DNA of 64,000 nt, from assembly GCA_018242605.1 (NCBI GenBank), contig JAFEBP010000020.1:62001-126000 (forward strand), read 5' to 3'. The notes below the pieces were generated by a model. That model saw only the letters and a program-made list of their open reading frames with translations. It had not been told where the DNA came from and made no database searches. The stretch is from Planctomycetota bacterium. Lineage in GTDB: Bacteria > Planctomycetota > Phycisphaerae > Phycisphaerales > UBA1924. The translations under genes and the position numbers were made by a program. Of this stretch, positions 1 to 8,441 are shown piece by piece; positions within the stretch are counted from its first letter, which is position 1; each line of letters starts with the position of its first letter.

Positions 1-126
1 GCCGTCGAACGCCTCGACCAGATCAAAGAGCTTTCCGACTTTATTGGTGAGGAAGACGCTGAACTGAGTGACCGTCGGCGGCGAATAGCCGCGTTGGGTC
101 TGCATTGGCGTAGATGCCTCGCTCAT
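1..126 (-). CDS. ACT-domain protein, N-terminal 42 residues (partial)
   Basis: An open frame starts at the ATG at 126 on the minus strand and runs off the window edge. After a short polar leader of about 17 residues it reads TQFSVFLTNKVGKLFDLVEA. That matches the first beta strand and first helix of an ACT domain, where a strand is followed by 'NKxGxL'. ACT domains bind small ligands, often amino acids, and regulate enzymes. Too little is visible to say whether this is a stand-alone ACT protein or the start of a larger enzyme. The family call is good; the function is open. Confidence 0.7.
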   Translation of the reverse strand, partial: MSEASTPMQTQRGYSPPTVTQFSVFLTNKVGKLFDLVEAFDG

Positions 127-298
127 GGGTTTTCCTGCCCGGCTGCCCCAATGGCGACCAACGGGGCCGCACCGGAAATGCCATAACTAGAGAATAGCGG
201 ACTTTGAAGGCGTTCGCAAGAAAAAGTTGGCCCTCGGGGCGGATTTCGGCCGCTCGCCATCTTGAGCAGGCCGGGCGGCGGCGAATGATCCCCCACTC

Positions 299-664
299 AT
301 GCACTGGATAATGCTCATCGCTGCGGGATTGCTGGAAGTCGTCTGGGCCATCGGCCTCAAGTACACGCAAGGGTTTACCCGGCTCTGGCCCAGCGTCGGA
401 ACCCTAGCGGCGATGGTGGCCAGCTTTTTGCTGCTCTCCCAAGTGGTCAAGCACCTTCCCCTAGGCATCTCTTACACGGTGTGGGTCGGAATCGGAGCGG
501 TCGGCAGTGTTATCGCGGGTGTGGCGATCTTCGGCGAGAAGCTCTCACCGGTTCAGGTCGGATGCATGGTACTGATTGGCGCGGGCATCATCGGGCTCAG
601 AATCACGCACACGTCGACCCCTGTTTCGGGGAATGCTCGGGGATCTTTGACGGCTGCGCCGTAA
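299..664 (+). CDS. sugE: SMR-family guanidinium exporter, SugE/Gdx type
   Basis: A 121-residue protein, slightly longer than the usual 105-110 of the small multidrug resistance family, with four hydrophobic segments. It reads almost colinearly with E. coli SugE/Gdx: AGLLEVVWAIGLKYTQGFT near the start, then GISYTVWVGIGAVGS and a final GIIGLRI helix. The essential membrane glutamate is present as Glu13. Proteins of this subtype are known to export guanidinium by proton antiport as antiparallel dimers in the inner membrane. The last 15 residues are a non-conserved polar tail. The gene stands alone, divergent from the ACT-domain gene. I looked for a guanidine riboswitch in the 172 bases upstream and saw none. 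Confidence 0.93.
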   Translation: MHWIMLIAAGLLEVVWAIGLKYTQGFTRLWPSVGTLAAMVASFLLLSQVVKHLPLGISYTVWVGIGAVGSVIAGVAIFGEKLSPVQVGCMVLIGAGIIGLRITHTSTPVSGNARGSLTAAP

Positions 665-856
665 CTCGGCATCCCACGTGAGGGAATCACAGAACGGGCA
701 TCGGCAGGCCGATACTTCAAATACCCTTCAGAGCCGATCTGAAGTCCTTCGATGGCCGGTCCAAGCGGCCGCGAATCCCGGGCTTATCGCCCCCTGCCGA
801 CCGACTTCTCCAGTCCCACGGGTGGGCTACCATTTCCCAACCGGAGGCCGCCTCAC

Positions 857-2053
857 ATGACGCTCCATTTCGGCGAATCGATCCGCAAAATCTCGCTTAC
901 GATGACGCCCGCGCTGATGATGTTCTGCGCCGGGTTGGCACACGCCGTCGAGACGCCCCAGGAGCGTCTTGCGTCGTTTGTGTCCAAGATGAACAGCGAC
1001 ACGCTGGCCGACCGCGACGCAGCGGCGGTGGCCTTGCAGAGCGATCCTGGGATCACGCTGTCGATGATCGAGAAGGCTCTGGCGACCGACGCTGACAAGT
1101 TGTCCGCGGAACAGATCGAACGGCTGACCCAGGCGGGGGCGAGACTCTTTTCGGTGCAGCCGCGAGCAGCGATGGGGGTTTCCTTCTCTTGGAACGAAAA
1201 AACAGCCGACGGCGTCGAAATCAGCGGAACGATCGAGGGCTTTGATTCCAGCCGCGTGCTGCAGGCAGGGGACATCATCCAGACACTCGACGGCGAACCT
1301 CTGAAGGATCAGGTGCAGAGCCGCGCGGTGATCGTGTCGCATTCTCCCGGCGAGGAAGTGACGCTGCACGTGATCCGTCAAGGCGAGCCGCTCGTGGTGC
1401 GCCTGATGCTGGGCAACTACGCCGATTTGGACAACCGCAACCGCGCGATGCGTGCGGCCCAGAACCTTCCTTCCAACCTGAACAACGGGCTCACCAGCCA
1501 GACTATCCGCGAGGCCTGGGAGCTGCGTCGGCACCGCGTGCTCGCCAAGGGCGGACGCGAGGACGTCGCGACGATCGACGCGGGGCTCACGGATCGCAAC
1601 TGGGCCCAGATCGAGGCGGCGATGGGCGGGCACGAAGAGGCCCGGATCGTCGCGAAGGCCGACAAACGCCGCAACCGCCAGCAGGCGATGGCTCAGGCAA
1701 TGCCTCCGATGCTGCGCCAGATCCCCGTGAAGCAGGTGGTACAGAGCGACGACGACGAGCCCACCACCAATACCTCGGTGGTGGCCGGAGGGCGTGATCG
1801 CAGCGAGATCACAGGCGGTTCGCAGCCATTCTCCCTGGCTTCATACGACACCTCCGAGCGTGTTCAGCCTGACTTTGCGATGGCGCTCCGGGAGATCGAC
1901 AACCAGATGCAGATCAACCAGGCCCGTCTGCAGCAACCCAACCTTCCGGACAACTTGAAGGCCTCGCTGAAGGGTGAGTTGGAGCGACTCTCGCTCAAGC
2001 GGTCCCTGCTGCTCCGCCGCCGCGGCGAGATGCTGGGCCACGTGGCCCCGTGA
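857..2053 (+). CDS. Secreted PDZ-domain protein
   Basis: A 398-residue protein. I start it at the ATG at 857 because that places a signal peptide at the N-terminus (basic IRKIS, then a hydrophobic run ending CAGLAHA before VETPQ). An in-frame ATG at 752 would put 35 charged residues in front of it. A PDZ domain spans about residues 113-190 (MGVSFSW, VLQAGDIIQTLDGEPL, SPGEEVTLHVIRQGEP). The rest is helical and charged, and the C-terminal 50 residues (ALREIDNQMQINQARL onward) look like coiled coil. No protease triad is visible, so it is probably a periplasmic binding or scaffold protein. It converges with the HD hydrolase, with one base between the stops. Confidence 0.75.
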   Translation: MTLHFGESIRKISLTMTPALMMFCAGLAHAVETPQERLASFVSKMNSDTLADRDAAAVALQSDPGITLSMIEKALATDADKLSAEQIERLTQAGARLFSVQPRAAMGVSFSWNEKTADGVEISGTIEGFDSSRVLQAGDIIQTLDGEPLKDQVQSRAVIVSHSPGEEVTLHVIRQGEPLVVRLMLGNYADLDNRNRAMRAAQNLPSNLNNGLTSQTIREAWELRRHRVLAKGGREDVATIDAGLTDRNWAQIEAAMGGHEEARIVAKADKRRNRQQAMAQAMPPMLRQIPVKQVVQSDDDEPTTNTSVVAGGRDRSEITGGSQPFSLASYDTSERVQPDFAMALREIDNQMQINQARLQQPNLPDNLKASLKGELERLSLKRSLLLRRRGEMLGHVAP

Positions 2054-2054
2054 A

Positions 2055-2645
2055 TCACCGCCGCTTGCGACCCTGCCCAGTTTTCTCTTTGACCAGTTTC
2101 TCGACCACCCGGGCCGCCCGTGACATCACCGGGATGTGGCTATCCGCCTGCGCCAGCATCACCGCTCGCCGGCATCGCTCGAGCGCCTTGCGCTTGTCGT
2201 CGGGCTTCCTGAACTCGGCCTTGGTGGGCAAGTCGCAGAGATTGTCGTAGGCATCGGCGAGTTTTACGAGCCTCGCCCGCCAATCGGCCTTCGCAAGCCG
2301 CTGGTCATACTCGCGCTCGCGATCCTTGTCGGGCAGGGCCATGTTTTTGGTGAGCGCCGCGACGCACTCGGCCACGTCGCGCCCGAACAGGTCCGCGATG
2401 TCGTCAAAGTCGGTCGTCGTATCCTCGATGGTGTCGTGCAGCAGCGCGGCGCACACGGCCACCGGATCGGCGCACCCGAAAATCTGGGTGACGGTCATGC
2501 AGACCCGCATCACGTGCGAAACATACGGCGTCCGACCGTCGCGCCGCACCTGGTTGCGGTGCTTCCACGCCGCGAAGGCGATCGCTTCATGCCACACCGG
2601 CTGCTCTGTAGCGGATCCCCGCGCGAGTTTGCTTCGCTTGGCCAT
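2055..2645 (-). CDS. HD-domain (p)ppGpp hydrolase-like protein (SpoT HD / MESH1 type)
   Basis: A protein of about 196 residues from the ATG at 2645; an in-frame ATG at 2681 would add 12 residues. The metal-binding signature of RelA/SpoT hydrolase domains is present: Arg and His in RTPYVSHVMRV, the HD pair in ALLHDTIEDT, and the distal Asp in VKLADAYDNL. There is no synthetase, TGS or ACT domain. By family knowledge this is a small alarmone hydrolase candidate that would remove the 3'-pyrophosphate of (p)ppGpp. It lies 40 bases downstream of the GNAT gene and behind infA, at the tail of the ribosomal protein cluster, which suits a growth-control role. HD proteins also act on other nucleotides, so the substrate is inferred. 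Confidence 0.8.
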   Translation of the reverse strand: MAKRSKLARGSATEQPVWHEAIAFAAWKHRNQVRRDGRTPYVSHVMRVCMTVTQIFGCADPVAVCAALLHDTIEDTTTDFDDIADLFGRDVAECVAALTKNMALPDKDREREYDQRLAKADWRARLVKLADAYDNLCDLPTKAEFRKPDDKRKALERCRRAVMLAQADSHIPVMSRAARVVEKLVKEKTGQGRKRR

Positions 2646-2684
2646 ATGAATCGTTATAGGCGCGGCGTGACGTTGATGCAACCG

Positions 2685-3242
2685 CTACACGATCGGGCCG
2701 GCCTCCCAGTCGCCTTTGAGCATTCCCATCACGATCATGTCGCGGGGCTCGCCCCACTTGAGTACATGGCCACGCAGCAGCCCTTCACGCTGGAAGCCGC
2801 ACTTCTCGAGCACTCGCCCCGACGCGGCGTTCTCGACGAAGTAGTATGCGTACACCCGCCGCAACGCCAGCGTACCGAATGCCACGGAAAGCACGGCCTC
2901 CAGAGCCTGCGTGGCGTAACCACGGCCCCAACATGGGACGGACACGGTGTAGCCTACTTCCGCACGCTGCTGGGCCTGATCGATCTTGAGCCCCATGGAA
3001 CCGACGAGCTCGCCGTCAACGGTTCGGGTCATTGCATACACAAAGCCGTCACCCCGATCCCACCCGCCTTGCATCTGCTCAATGAATGAGCGAGCGTGCA
3101 CTTCCGTGTACGGGTGCGGGATGAGCGCGGTGGTCGCGGCGATCTCGCGCGGCGAGCAGAGCCGCACCAGTGATGGCACGTCCGCCGGCGCATAGGGGCG
3201 CAGCGTGAGTTCCCGAGTGGTGAGAGTGGGTTGGCCGGGCAT
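2685..3242 (-). CDS. GNAT N-acetyltransferase, RimJ/RimL type
   Basis: A 185-residue protein of the RimJ/RimL-like GNAT group. It opens LTTRELTLRPYAPADVPSL, has the EVGYTVSVPCWGRGYATQAL block with the acetyl-CoA loop (GRGYAT), and ends with the NAASGRVLEKCGFQREG helix. Relatives acetylate N-terminal alpha-amines of ribosomal proteins or small molecules. It is 23 bases behind infA at the end of the ribosomal cluster, so an N-terminal acetyltransferase acting on a ribosomal protein is an attractive idea. Nothing in the sequence proves it. Confidence 0.85.
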   Translation of the reverse strand: MPGQPTLTTRELTLRPYAPADVPSLVRLCSPREIAATTALIPHPYTEVHARSFIEQMQGGWDRGDGFVYAMTRTVDGELVGSMGLKIDQAQQRAEVGYTVSVPCWGRGYATQALEAVLSVAFGTLALRRVYAYYFVENAASGRVLEKCGFQREGLLRGHVLKWGEPRDMIVMGMLKGDWEAGPIV

Positions 3243-3265
3243 GGGCGAGGGTACCGCCCGAGGCG

Positions 3266-3496
3266 TCAGCCGCTGTGGCGGAAAGTGATTCGGGCCTTGC
3301 TGAGGTCGTAAGGGCTGATCTCAACCGTCACGCGGTCGCCGGGGAGAATTCGGATGTAGTTCATCCGCATCTTTCCGGAAACGTACGCCAAGACCTCGGA
3401 TTTCTGTTCGTTGGGAAGGCGCACCTTGAACATCGCGTTCGGCAGGGCTTCGGTAACGACGGCCTCGAAAGTAAACTTATCGTCCTGCTTGGCCAT
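3266..3496 (-). CDS. infA: Translation initiation factor IF-1
   Basis: A 76-residue S1-fold protein close to the usual 72. It contains the hallmark stretch ALPNAMFKVRLPNEQK, then LAYVSGKMRMNYIRILPGDRV and the RITFRH end. IF-1 binds the 30S A site during initiation. It follows map by 92 bases, the common map-infA order. In many bacteria infA is followed by rpmJ and the alpha operon; here a GNAT and an HD hydrolase follow instead. Confidence 0.97.
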   Translation of the reverse strand: MAKQDDKFTFEAVVTEALPNAMFKVRLPNEQKSEVLAYVSGKMRMNYIRILPGDRVTVEISPYDLSKARITFRHSG

Positions 3497-3588
3497 GCGG
3501 CGTGTTTCCGGCGGTGAAAAACCCCAGCGAAAGAGAGCCCGATCATAGGAGCACCAAGGGGCCGGGGCGCGATTCGCGGTTTATTGAA

Positions 3589-4404
3589 TCACAGCAACCA
3601 CCGACCTCCCGCCAGCACTCGCGGCCCATCTTCTGCTATCTGGACCGTCGCTTCATGATGCGCTGCCCACCGACGATCCGCTGTGACGACCGTCCACCCG
3701 TCGTCGAGCGTCAGCACGTTGACCCGGTCGGTTCCCTCGATCACAACCGGTTCGACCGTGATGATCATTCCAGCCGAGAGAAGACCTCCCATCCAAGCCT
3801 GTGGGCCAAAGTCCAACCGCGGCGGCTCGTGAAGCTCCGCCCCGACACCATGCCCGCTATACCCGTGCAGCAGGTGGGTCCCGTGATCGGCCGCGGTCCG
3901 GGCGGCGAGCGCAGCGACGTCGAGCCACTTTGTTCCCGGAACACAAGCACGAATCGCGGCGAGTGTCACGGCACGCGACGCGGCGATGAGCCGGCACGCC
4001 CGCTGTGAACGAGACGCATCCCCCACCGCGACACTCACCGCCGCGTCCACGCAGCGGCCCGCCGGGGTCGCTGGGTGCCGCAGCGCGATATCAACGGTGA
4101 CGACATCGCCTTCCCGCAGGATGCGTGCTCGGGGCGGGGAGTGCAGCACTTCTTCGTTCACGCTCAGGCAGGCGGAGTGACCGAAGATTCGCCCGTCGCA
4201 GCCGGGCTGAACGGCGAGCAACGGTTCGGCGCCCGCATGGCGAATCGCGTCATGAACAGCGTCGGCAACCTGAAATGTGGGCACGCACGCCGCGCACGCC
4301 GCGACCCCGGCGCTCAGAGCCAGATCCAGCAGGCTTCCTGCATGGGCCGAGATGGCGATGTCCGAATCGCTCGCTCGTGCGGGCGGATCGGTCGCGGGGT
4401 TCAT
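3589..4404 (-). CDS. map: Type I methionine aminopeptidase (divergent)
   Basis: A 271-residue pita-bread metallopeptidase that removes the initiator methionine. All five metal ligands can be placed: Asp105 (VTVDIAL), Asp120 (GRCVDAAVSV), His185 (GYSGHGVGAELHEPP), Glu218 (ITVEPVV) and Glu251 (HHEATVQ). His88 in NEEVLHSPP matches the conserved substrate-site histidine. The spacing between the two aspartates is four residues longer than in the E. coli enzyme, and overall identity to standard MetAP looks low. The stop codon of secY shares its first coordinate with this start, so the two are tightly coupled. adk, usually between them, is missing. Confidence 0.9.
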   Translation of the reverse strand: MNPATDPPARASDSDIAISAHAGSLLDLALSAGVAACAACVPTFQVADAVHDAIRHAGAEPLLAVQPGCDGRIFGHSACLSVNEEVLHSPPRARILREGDVVTVDIALRHPATPAGRCVDAAVSVAVGDASRSQRACRLIAASRAVTLAAIRACVPGTKWLDVAALAARTAADHGTHLLHGYSGHGVGAELHEPPRLDFGPQAWMGGLLSAGMIITVEPVVIEGTDRVNVLTLDDGWTVVTADRRWAAHHEATVQIAEDGPRVLAGGRWLL

Positions 4405-5840
4405 CAGAATCGGGGGCCGCGGAGGCGAGGACCGGTGTCTTCACCACCGCCGCCGCCGAGGAAGCCGGCGTAGTTACGCATGAGGAGGTTGGCCTCGACT
4501 CGCTGGAGGAAGTCCATCGTCACGGACACGACGATGAGCAGGCCCGTGCCACCCAGGAACTGGGTGACGGCGTAATCGATGTTCATCGAGGCGTTGATGA
4601 CGTTGGGCAGCACCGCGATGATGGCCAAGAAGCCGGCGCCGACGTATGTGATGCGAACCATCACCGACTCGAGATACTCGGCGGTACGGGGGCCCGGGCG
4701 AAGCCCGGGGATGAACGAGCCGTGCTCCTTGAGCTGCTTGCTCATCTCCTCTGGATTGAACTGCACAGTGATCCAGAAGTAACTAAAGACGTACACCATC
4801 GCGATGTAGAAAGCGATGTAGGGGAACTGGCCGGGGTGGAAGGACTCATTGAGCGTGTTGGCCAGGCTCTGGTACCAGGGAGTCGAGGCGCCGGCTGTCG
4901 CGTTGAGCGCGTTGGCCGCGGCGAGGTTGTTGGCCCATTCCGCCAGAGAGCTGAAGAGCAGAGAGGGGAACATCATCAGCGAACTGGCGAAGATGATGGG
5001 CATGACGCCGCCGTGGTTAATGCGCAGCGGCAGGTAACTGCGCTGACCGCCGAACACCTTGCGGCCACGCGTGTGCTTGGCCTGCTGCACCGGTATTCGT
5101 CGCTGCGCCACGGTCATGAGCACCGCGCCGGCGATGACCATCACGAATCCGCCCGCGAGCAGGATGACCCCCATCCATCCGATCTTCTTGCTGTCGGCGG
5201 GGTCGAAGTTGTTGTACAGCGAAGTAATCGCGCTGGGAATGCCGCCCAGGATGCCCGCCATGATGATCATCGAAGCACCGTTGCCGATGCCGTGTTTGTC
5301 GACCTGCTCGCCGAGCCACATCAGGAATACGGTGCCCGCCATCAGCGCGAGCGTGGCCATCACCCACCAGACGGGATTCTCGACCCACTGCGGAAGTACG
5401 AGGTGACGCTTAGCCAGGAAGCTGAGCCAACCCACACCCTGCACCATGCACAGGACGACCGTGGCGTACCGCGTGTACTCCATGATCTTCTGCCGGCCGG
5501 TGGGGCCTTCCTCCTGCAGCTTTTTGAGCTGGGGGAGCACGGTGGCCAGCAACTGAAAGATGATGCCCGCCGTGATGTACGGCATGATGCCCAGGCCGAA
5601 GATCGTTGAGTGAGACAGCGCACCGCCCGAGAAGATGGAGACGAAGCTCGCCAGCTTGCCGAAGGTGCTGGTGTCCGAGTTCGCGCTGTTGAACATCTTC
5701 GCCAGTTCGTGCTGGTCGATGCCCGGCAGAGGGATCCAGTGGCCGACGCGGAAGACCAGCAGCATCGCCAACGTGAACAACACCTTGTTCCGCAACTCCG
5801 GCACTTTGAAGACGTTGAGCAACGTCTGCATCATCGGCAA
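4404..5840 (-). CDS. secY: Preprotein translocase subunit SecY
   Basis: A 478-residue membrane protein with about ten hydrophobic segments, the channel of the Sec translocon. Recognisable marks: NKVLFTLAMLLVFRVGHWIP at the first segment, GIMPYITAGIIFQLL at the plug/TM2 region, ARRIPVQ-like loop TVAQRRIPVQQAKHTRGRK, and HGSFIPGLRPGPRTAEYLE in the late cytosolic loop. The insertion near residues 310-345 (NALNATAGASTPWYQSLANT) enlarges a periplasmic loop. The C-terminus ends with a glycine run and basic residues. It follows rplO by 88 bases in the spc part of the cluster. Confidence 0.97.
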   Translation of the reverse strand: MPMMQTLLNVFKVPELRNKVLFTLAMLLVFRVGHWIPLPGIDQHELAKMFNSANSDTSTFGKLASFVSIFSGGALSHSTIFGLGIMPYITAGIIFQLLATVLPQLKKLQEEGPTGRQKIMEYTRYATVVLCMVQGVGWLSFLAKRHLVLPQWVENPVWWVMATLALMAGTVFLMWLGEQVDKHGIGNGASMIIMAGILGGIPSAITSLYNNFDPADSKKIGWMGVILLAGGFVMVIAGAVLMTVAQRRIPVQQAKHTRGRKVFGGQRSYLPLRINHGGVMPIIFASSLMMFPSLLFSSLAEWANNLAAANALNATAGASTPWYQSLANTLNESFHPGQFPYIAFYIAMVYVFSYFWITVQFNPEEMSKQLKEHGSFIPGLRPGPRTAEYLESVMVRITYVGAGFLAIIAVLPNVINASMNIDYAVTQFLGGTGLLIVVSVTMDFLQRVEANLLMRNYAGFLGGGGGEDTGPRLRGPRF

Positions 5841-5928
5841 GTTCCTTTGGACAATGAGCGTGGCGGGATGGTTGGCGCTGCCCGCCGTCCCGACACGCTC
5901 ACGTGTTGAGTAAGTCTAGGGGAGCGGA

Positions 5929-6528
5929 TTATTCCGCGGCGGGTTCCGCGGCGGCGGCTGCGGCCTTCTTCTTGCCGCCCCGATGCAACTTCTTGGTGAG
6001 GTTGGTCGGCTTCTTCTCGGCGCTGTTGGGATCGACGCCCCGGACCTTGTCGCGGCGGGTGCCGGTCTCGTTCACCTTGCCGCCGGCCGCCTCGATCAGC
6101 TTGCGGGCCGACGCGGAGACGCGGGAGGCGGTGACGTTGAGCTTCACCTTGAGCGCCGATTGGCCCTTGGCGAGGCTGCCGAGCACCTTGAGATCGCGGC
6201 TGGCGTCGCGGACGAGGCCAGCGTTGATCAGGGCGTCGCGGGTGACTTCGCCGCCGTTCTTGAAGGCGGGCAGGGCGAGGATGTCGCCCAGGTTGACGGT
6301 CCAGAACCGCACCTTGAACTGAGCGTTGGTGAAGCCGAACTTGGGCAAGCGGCGGAAGTAGGGCATCTGACCGCCCTCGAACGACCGCTTGGACGCGTAA
6401 CCGGAGCGAGAACTCGCGCCCTTGCTGCCGCGGCCCGATTGCTTGCCGTGGCCCGAGCCTTCGCCGCGACCAACTCGCTTGCGGCTCTTGTAGGCGCCCG
6501 CCAGGGCAGTAATATCGTGAATCATCAT
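5929..6528 (-). CDS. rplO: Large ribosomal subunit protein uL15
   Basis: A 199-residue L15, about 50 longer than usual. The N-terminal glycine/arginine-rich signature KRVGRGEGSGHGKQSGRG is clear, followed by FEGGQMPYFRRLPKFGF. The extra length is mostly a C-terminal tail that ends in KKKAAAAAAEPAAE. Alanine-rich basic tails recur on several ribosomal proteins in this window. The gene is separated from rpsE by 79 bases, where rpmD (L30) would normally be; no L30 reading frame exists there. Confidence 0.96.
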   Translation of the reverse strand: MMIHDITALAGAYKSRKRVGRGEGSGHGKQSGRGSKGASSRSGYASKRSFEGGQMPYFRRLPKFGFTNAQFKVRFWTVNLGDILALPAFKNGGEVTRDALINAGLVRDASRDLKVLGSLAKGQSALKVKLNVTASRVSASARKLIEAAGGKVNETGTRRDKVRGVDPNSAEKKPTNLTKKLHRGGKKKAAAAAAEPAAE

Positions 6529-6607
6529 GGGTGGCTACTCCGGTCCGGATGCGGCGTTTTCTGGCCGCGTGTTACTTCGTGTGACTCGACTCCGCGGTGG
6601 CGGACGC

Positions 6608-7345
6608 TTATGCCTTGGGGGCGGCATCGCCCGCGGGGGCGGCCTGATCGCCCTGCTGCTGATCGGGGGCGCTGCGGGGGCGGCGACCACCACCGCCGGG
6701 ACCGCCGCGGCCGCGGCCCTTGCGGCCGCCGTCATCGACGGTGTTGACAGGGCCCTTGGCCCGATCCTTGGAGGCGGGCGCGGTGGGCATGAAGCGCTTG
6801 CCACGCTCAATCTTGGATTCGATGATGGTCATGCCCAGGTCCTGGCCGCGGATGCCGGCGACCGCGCCGGCCATGCGGAGTTGGGCGAGGCCGTCGAATA
6901 CGGCCTTGACGATATTGCGCTTGTTCGTGGAGCCGAAGCACTTGGTGAGGCAGTCGGTGACGCCGGCCTTCTCGAGGATCGTGCGTACGGTGCCGCCCGC
7001 GACGACGCCCGTGCCGGGGGCGGCCGGAATCAGCCGCACCTTGCTGGCGGAGAAGGTGCCTTCAACCTCGTGGGGAATCGTGTTGCCCAGGAGAGGAATG
7101 GAGGTCATGGAGCGCTTGGCGTACTTCTCGGCCTTCTCGATGGCCGCCGGCACTTCGTTGGACTTGCCGTACCCGAAGCCGACGCGGCCACGGCGGTCGC
7201 CAACGACCACGAGCGCGCCGAACGAGAAGCGGCGTCCGCCCTTCACCGTGGATGAAGTGCGGTCTACCCCGAGGTTGGCCGACTCGATGTGGCCCGACTC
7301 TTCGACATTGTCCTGCGTGCGGCTCTTGGTGTTGGTCTGGCTCAT
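6608..7345 (-). CDS. rpsE: Small ribosomal subunit protein uS5 with tails
   Basis: A 245-residue S5 against the usual 160-170. The core is standard: VKGGRRFSFGALVVVGDRRG, VGFGYGKSNEVP, then PAAPGTGVVAGGTVRTILE and the late LGSTNKRN-like stretch FGSTNKRNIVKAVFDGL. About 25 extra residues precede the core. About 60 follow it, rich in Gly, Arg, Pro and Gln (GRKGRGRGGPGGGGRRPR). The tail looks disordered and RNA-binding. Protein S5 contributes to decoding accuracy at the 30S mRNA entry. Confidence 0.96.
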   Translation of the reverse strand: MSQTNTKSRTQDNVEESGHIESANLGVDRTSSTVKGGRRFSFGALVVVGDRRGRVGFGYGKSNEVPAAIEKAEKYAKRSMTSIPLLGNTIPHEVEGTFSASKVRLIPAAPGTGVVAGGTVRTILEKAGVTDCLTKCFGSTNKRNIVKAVFDGLAQLRMAGAVAGIRGQDLGMTIIESKIERGKRFMPTAPASKDRAKGPVNTVDDGGRKGRGRGGPGGGGRRPRSAPDQQQGDQAAPAGDAAPKA

Positions 7346-7397
7346 GGCTCTTGTTTCGCGTGAGTGGCGGGGGAAAGCCCCGCCGGCGTTTGGATTC

Positions 7398-7754
7398 TCA
7401 GAACTTCAGTCCGGCCTTGCGCGCCGCGTCCGCGAGCGCCTTGATCCGCCCGTGGAACTTGAAGCCGCCACGGTCGAACACCACCTCGGTGATGCCCTTG
7501 GCCTTGGCCTTCTCGGCGAGCGACTCCCCGACCTTCGCGGCGGCGGCGGAGTTGCCCGTCTTGGTAGCGCCCTTGGCGGCCGTGGAGGCGGCCACGATGG
7601 TCGTTCCGTCCAGGTCGTTGATGATCTGGGCGTACATGTGGTTGAGAGACTTGTAGACCGAGAGACGCGGCTTGACCGACGTCCCCGAGATGCGCTTGCG
7701 GATGCCGATGCGGCGGCGCGAGCGGCGGGCTGTCTTGAGTGAGTTCTTGTTCAT
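7398..7754 (-). CDS. rplR: Large ribosomal subunit protein uL18
   Basis: A 118-residue 5S rRNA-binding protein. I use the ATG at 7754 (MNKNSLKTARRSRRRIGIRK) because an AAGGA ribosome site lies just upstream, and an upstream start at 7805 would add a non-conserved leader. The 5S-binding core includes RISGTSVKPRLSVYKSLNHM and the C-terminal FDRGGFKFHGRIKALADAAR. It sits between rplF and rpsE in the usual spc order. Confidence 0.96.
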   Translation of the reverse strand: MNKNSLKTARRSRRRIGIRKRISGTSVKPRLSVYKSLNHMYAQIINDLDGTTIVAASTAAKGATKTGNSAAAAKVGESLAEKAKAKGITEVVFDRGGFKFHGRIKALADAARKAGLKF

Positions 7755-7811
7755 GGCGTCGTTCCTTGCAGCGTGCGCTGCACTTTCTCCTGGCGTTGCC
7801 GGCACTCGCTA

Positions 7812-8366
7812 TTACGCACCGAACTGCTTGCCCTGCTTGCGCTTGATGACTTCCTCAACGTACTTGACGCCCTTGCCGTTGTACGGCTCGGGCTTGCGGA
7901 ACGCACGCATCGCGGCGGCGAACTGGCCGACCATCTGCTTGTCGGGGCCGCTCACGCTGACGAACTGCTTGTCGACCTTCACCGTCAGGCCGGTTGGGAT
8001 GGGCATGACGATGGCGTTGGCGAAGCCCAGCGTCATCTTCAGGTCCTTGCCCGCGAGCGCGGCGGTCCAGCCGACGCCGACGACCTCGAGCTTCTTCTCG
8101 TAGCCCTTGGTGACGCCGTCGATCATGTTGCGGATGTGGGCGCGGGTGGTGCCCCACTGAGCATTCGCGGTCTTGTCCTCGGAGGAGAAGCCTTCGTTGA
8201 GGGCCACGTTCACGGCCTTCTCGCTCTCGGCCCACTTCACGTTCACCTGATGGGGAACCTTGATGGACAGCTTGCCCTTGGGGCCTTCAACGGCGACCTG
8301 ACCGTCCTTGACGGCGATCTTGACACCCGCGGGGACCGCGACCGATTTTTTACCGATTCTGGACAT
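7812..8366 (-). CDS. rplF: Large ribosomal subunit protein uL6
   Basis: A 184-residue L6 of normal length. It begins MSRIGKKSVAVPAGV, has GTTRAHIRNMIDGVTKGYEK in the middle, and carries the C-terminal KPEPYNGKGVKYVEEVIKRK signature. L6 sits near the sarcin-ricin loop of 23S rRNA. It follows rpsH in the spc order. Confidence 0.97.
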   Translation of the reverse strand: MSRIGKKSVAVPAGVKIAVKDGQVAVEGPKGKLSIKVPHQVNVKWAESEKAVNVALNEGFSSEDKTANAQWGTTRAHIRNMIDGVTKGYEKKLEVVGVGWTAALAGKDLKMTLGFANAIVMPIPTGLTVKVDKQFVSVSGPDKQMVGQFAAAMRAFRKPEPYNGKGVKYVEEVIKRKQGKQFGA

Positions 8367-8441
8367 GGCTCGTTCTCTTTCGCGTGCGGCTCACCGGGGG
8401 GACCGGGCTTCCGCGTTGTGTTCCTGGTTCAATCCGTTCAA

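Noticed and set aside
127..298. Possible guanidine riboswitch before sugE
   Set aside because: No ACGR-loop hairpin pair or ykkC-type core could be drawn.
4125..5609. 494-residue plus-strand open frame opposite secY
   Set aside because: Its composition is Arg/His/Asp-rich and it exactly mirrors secY; long antisense frames are common in GC-rich genes.
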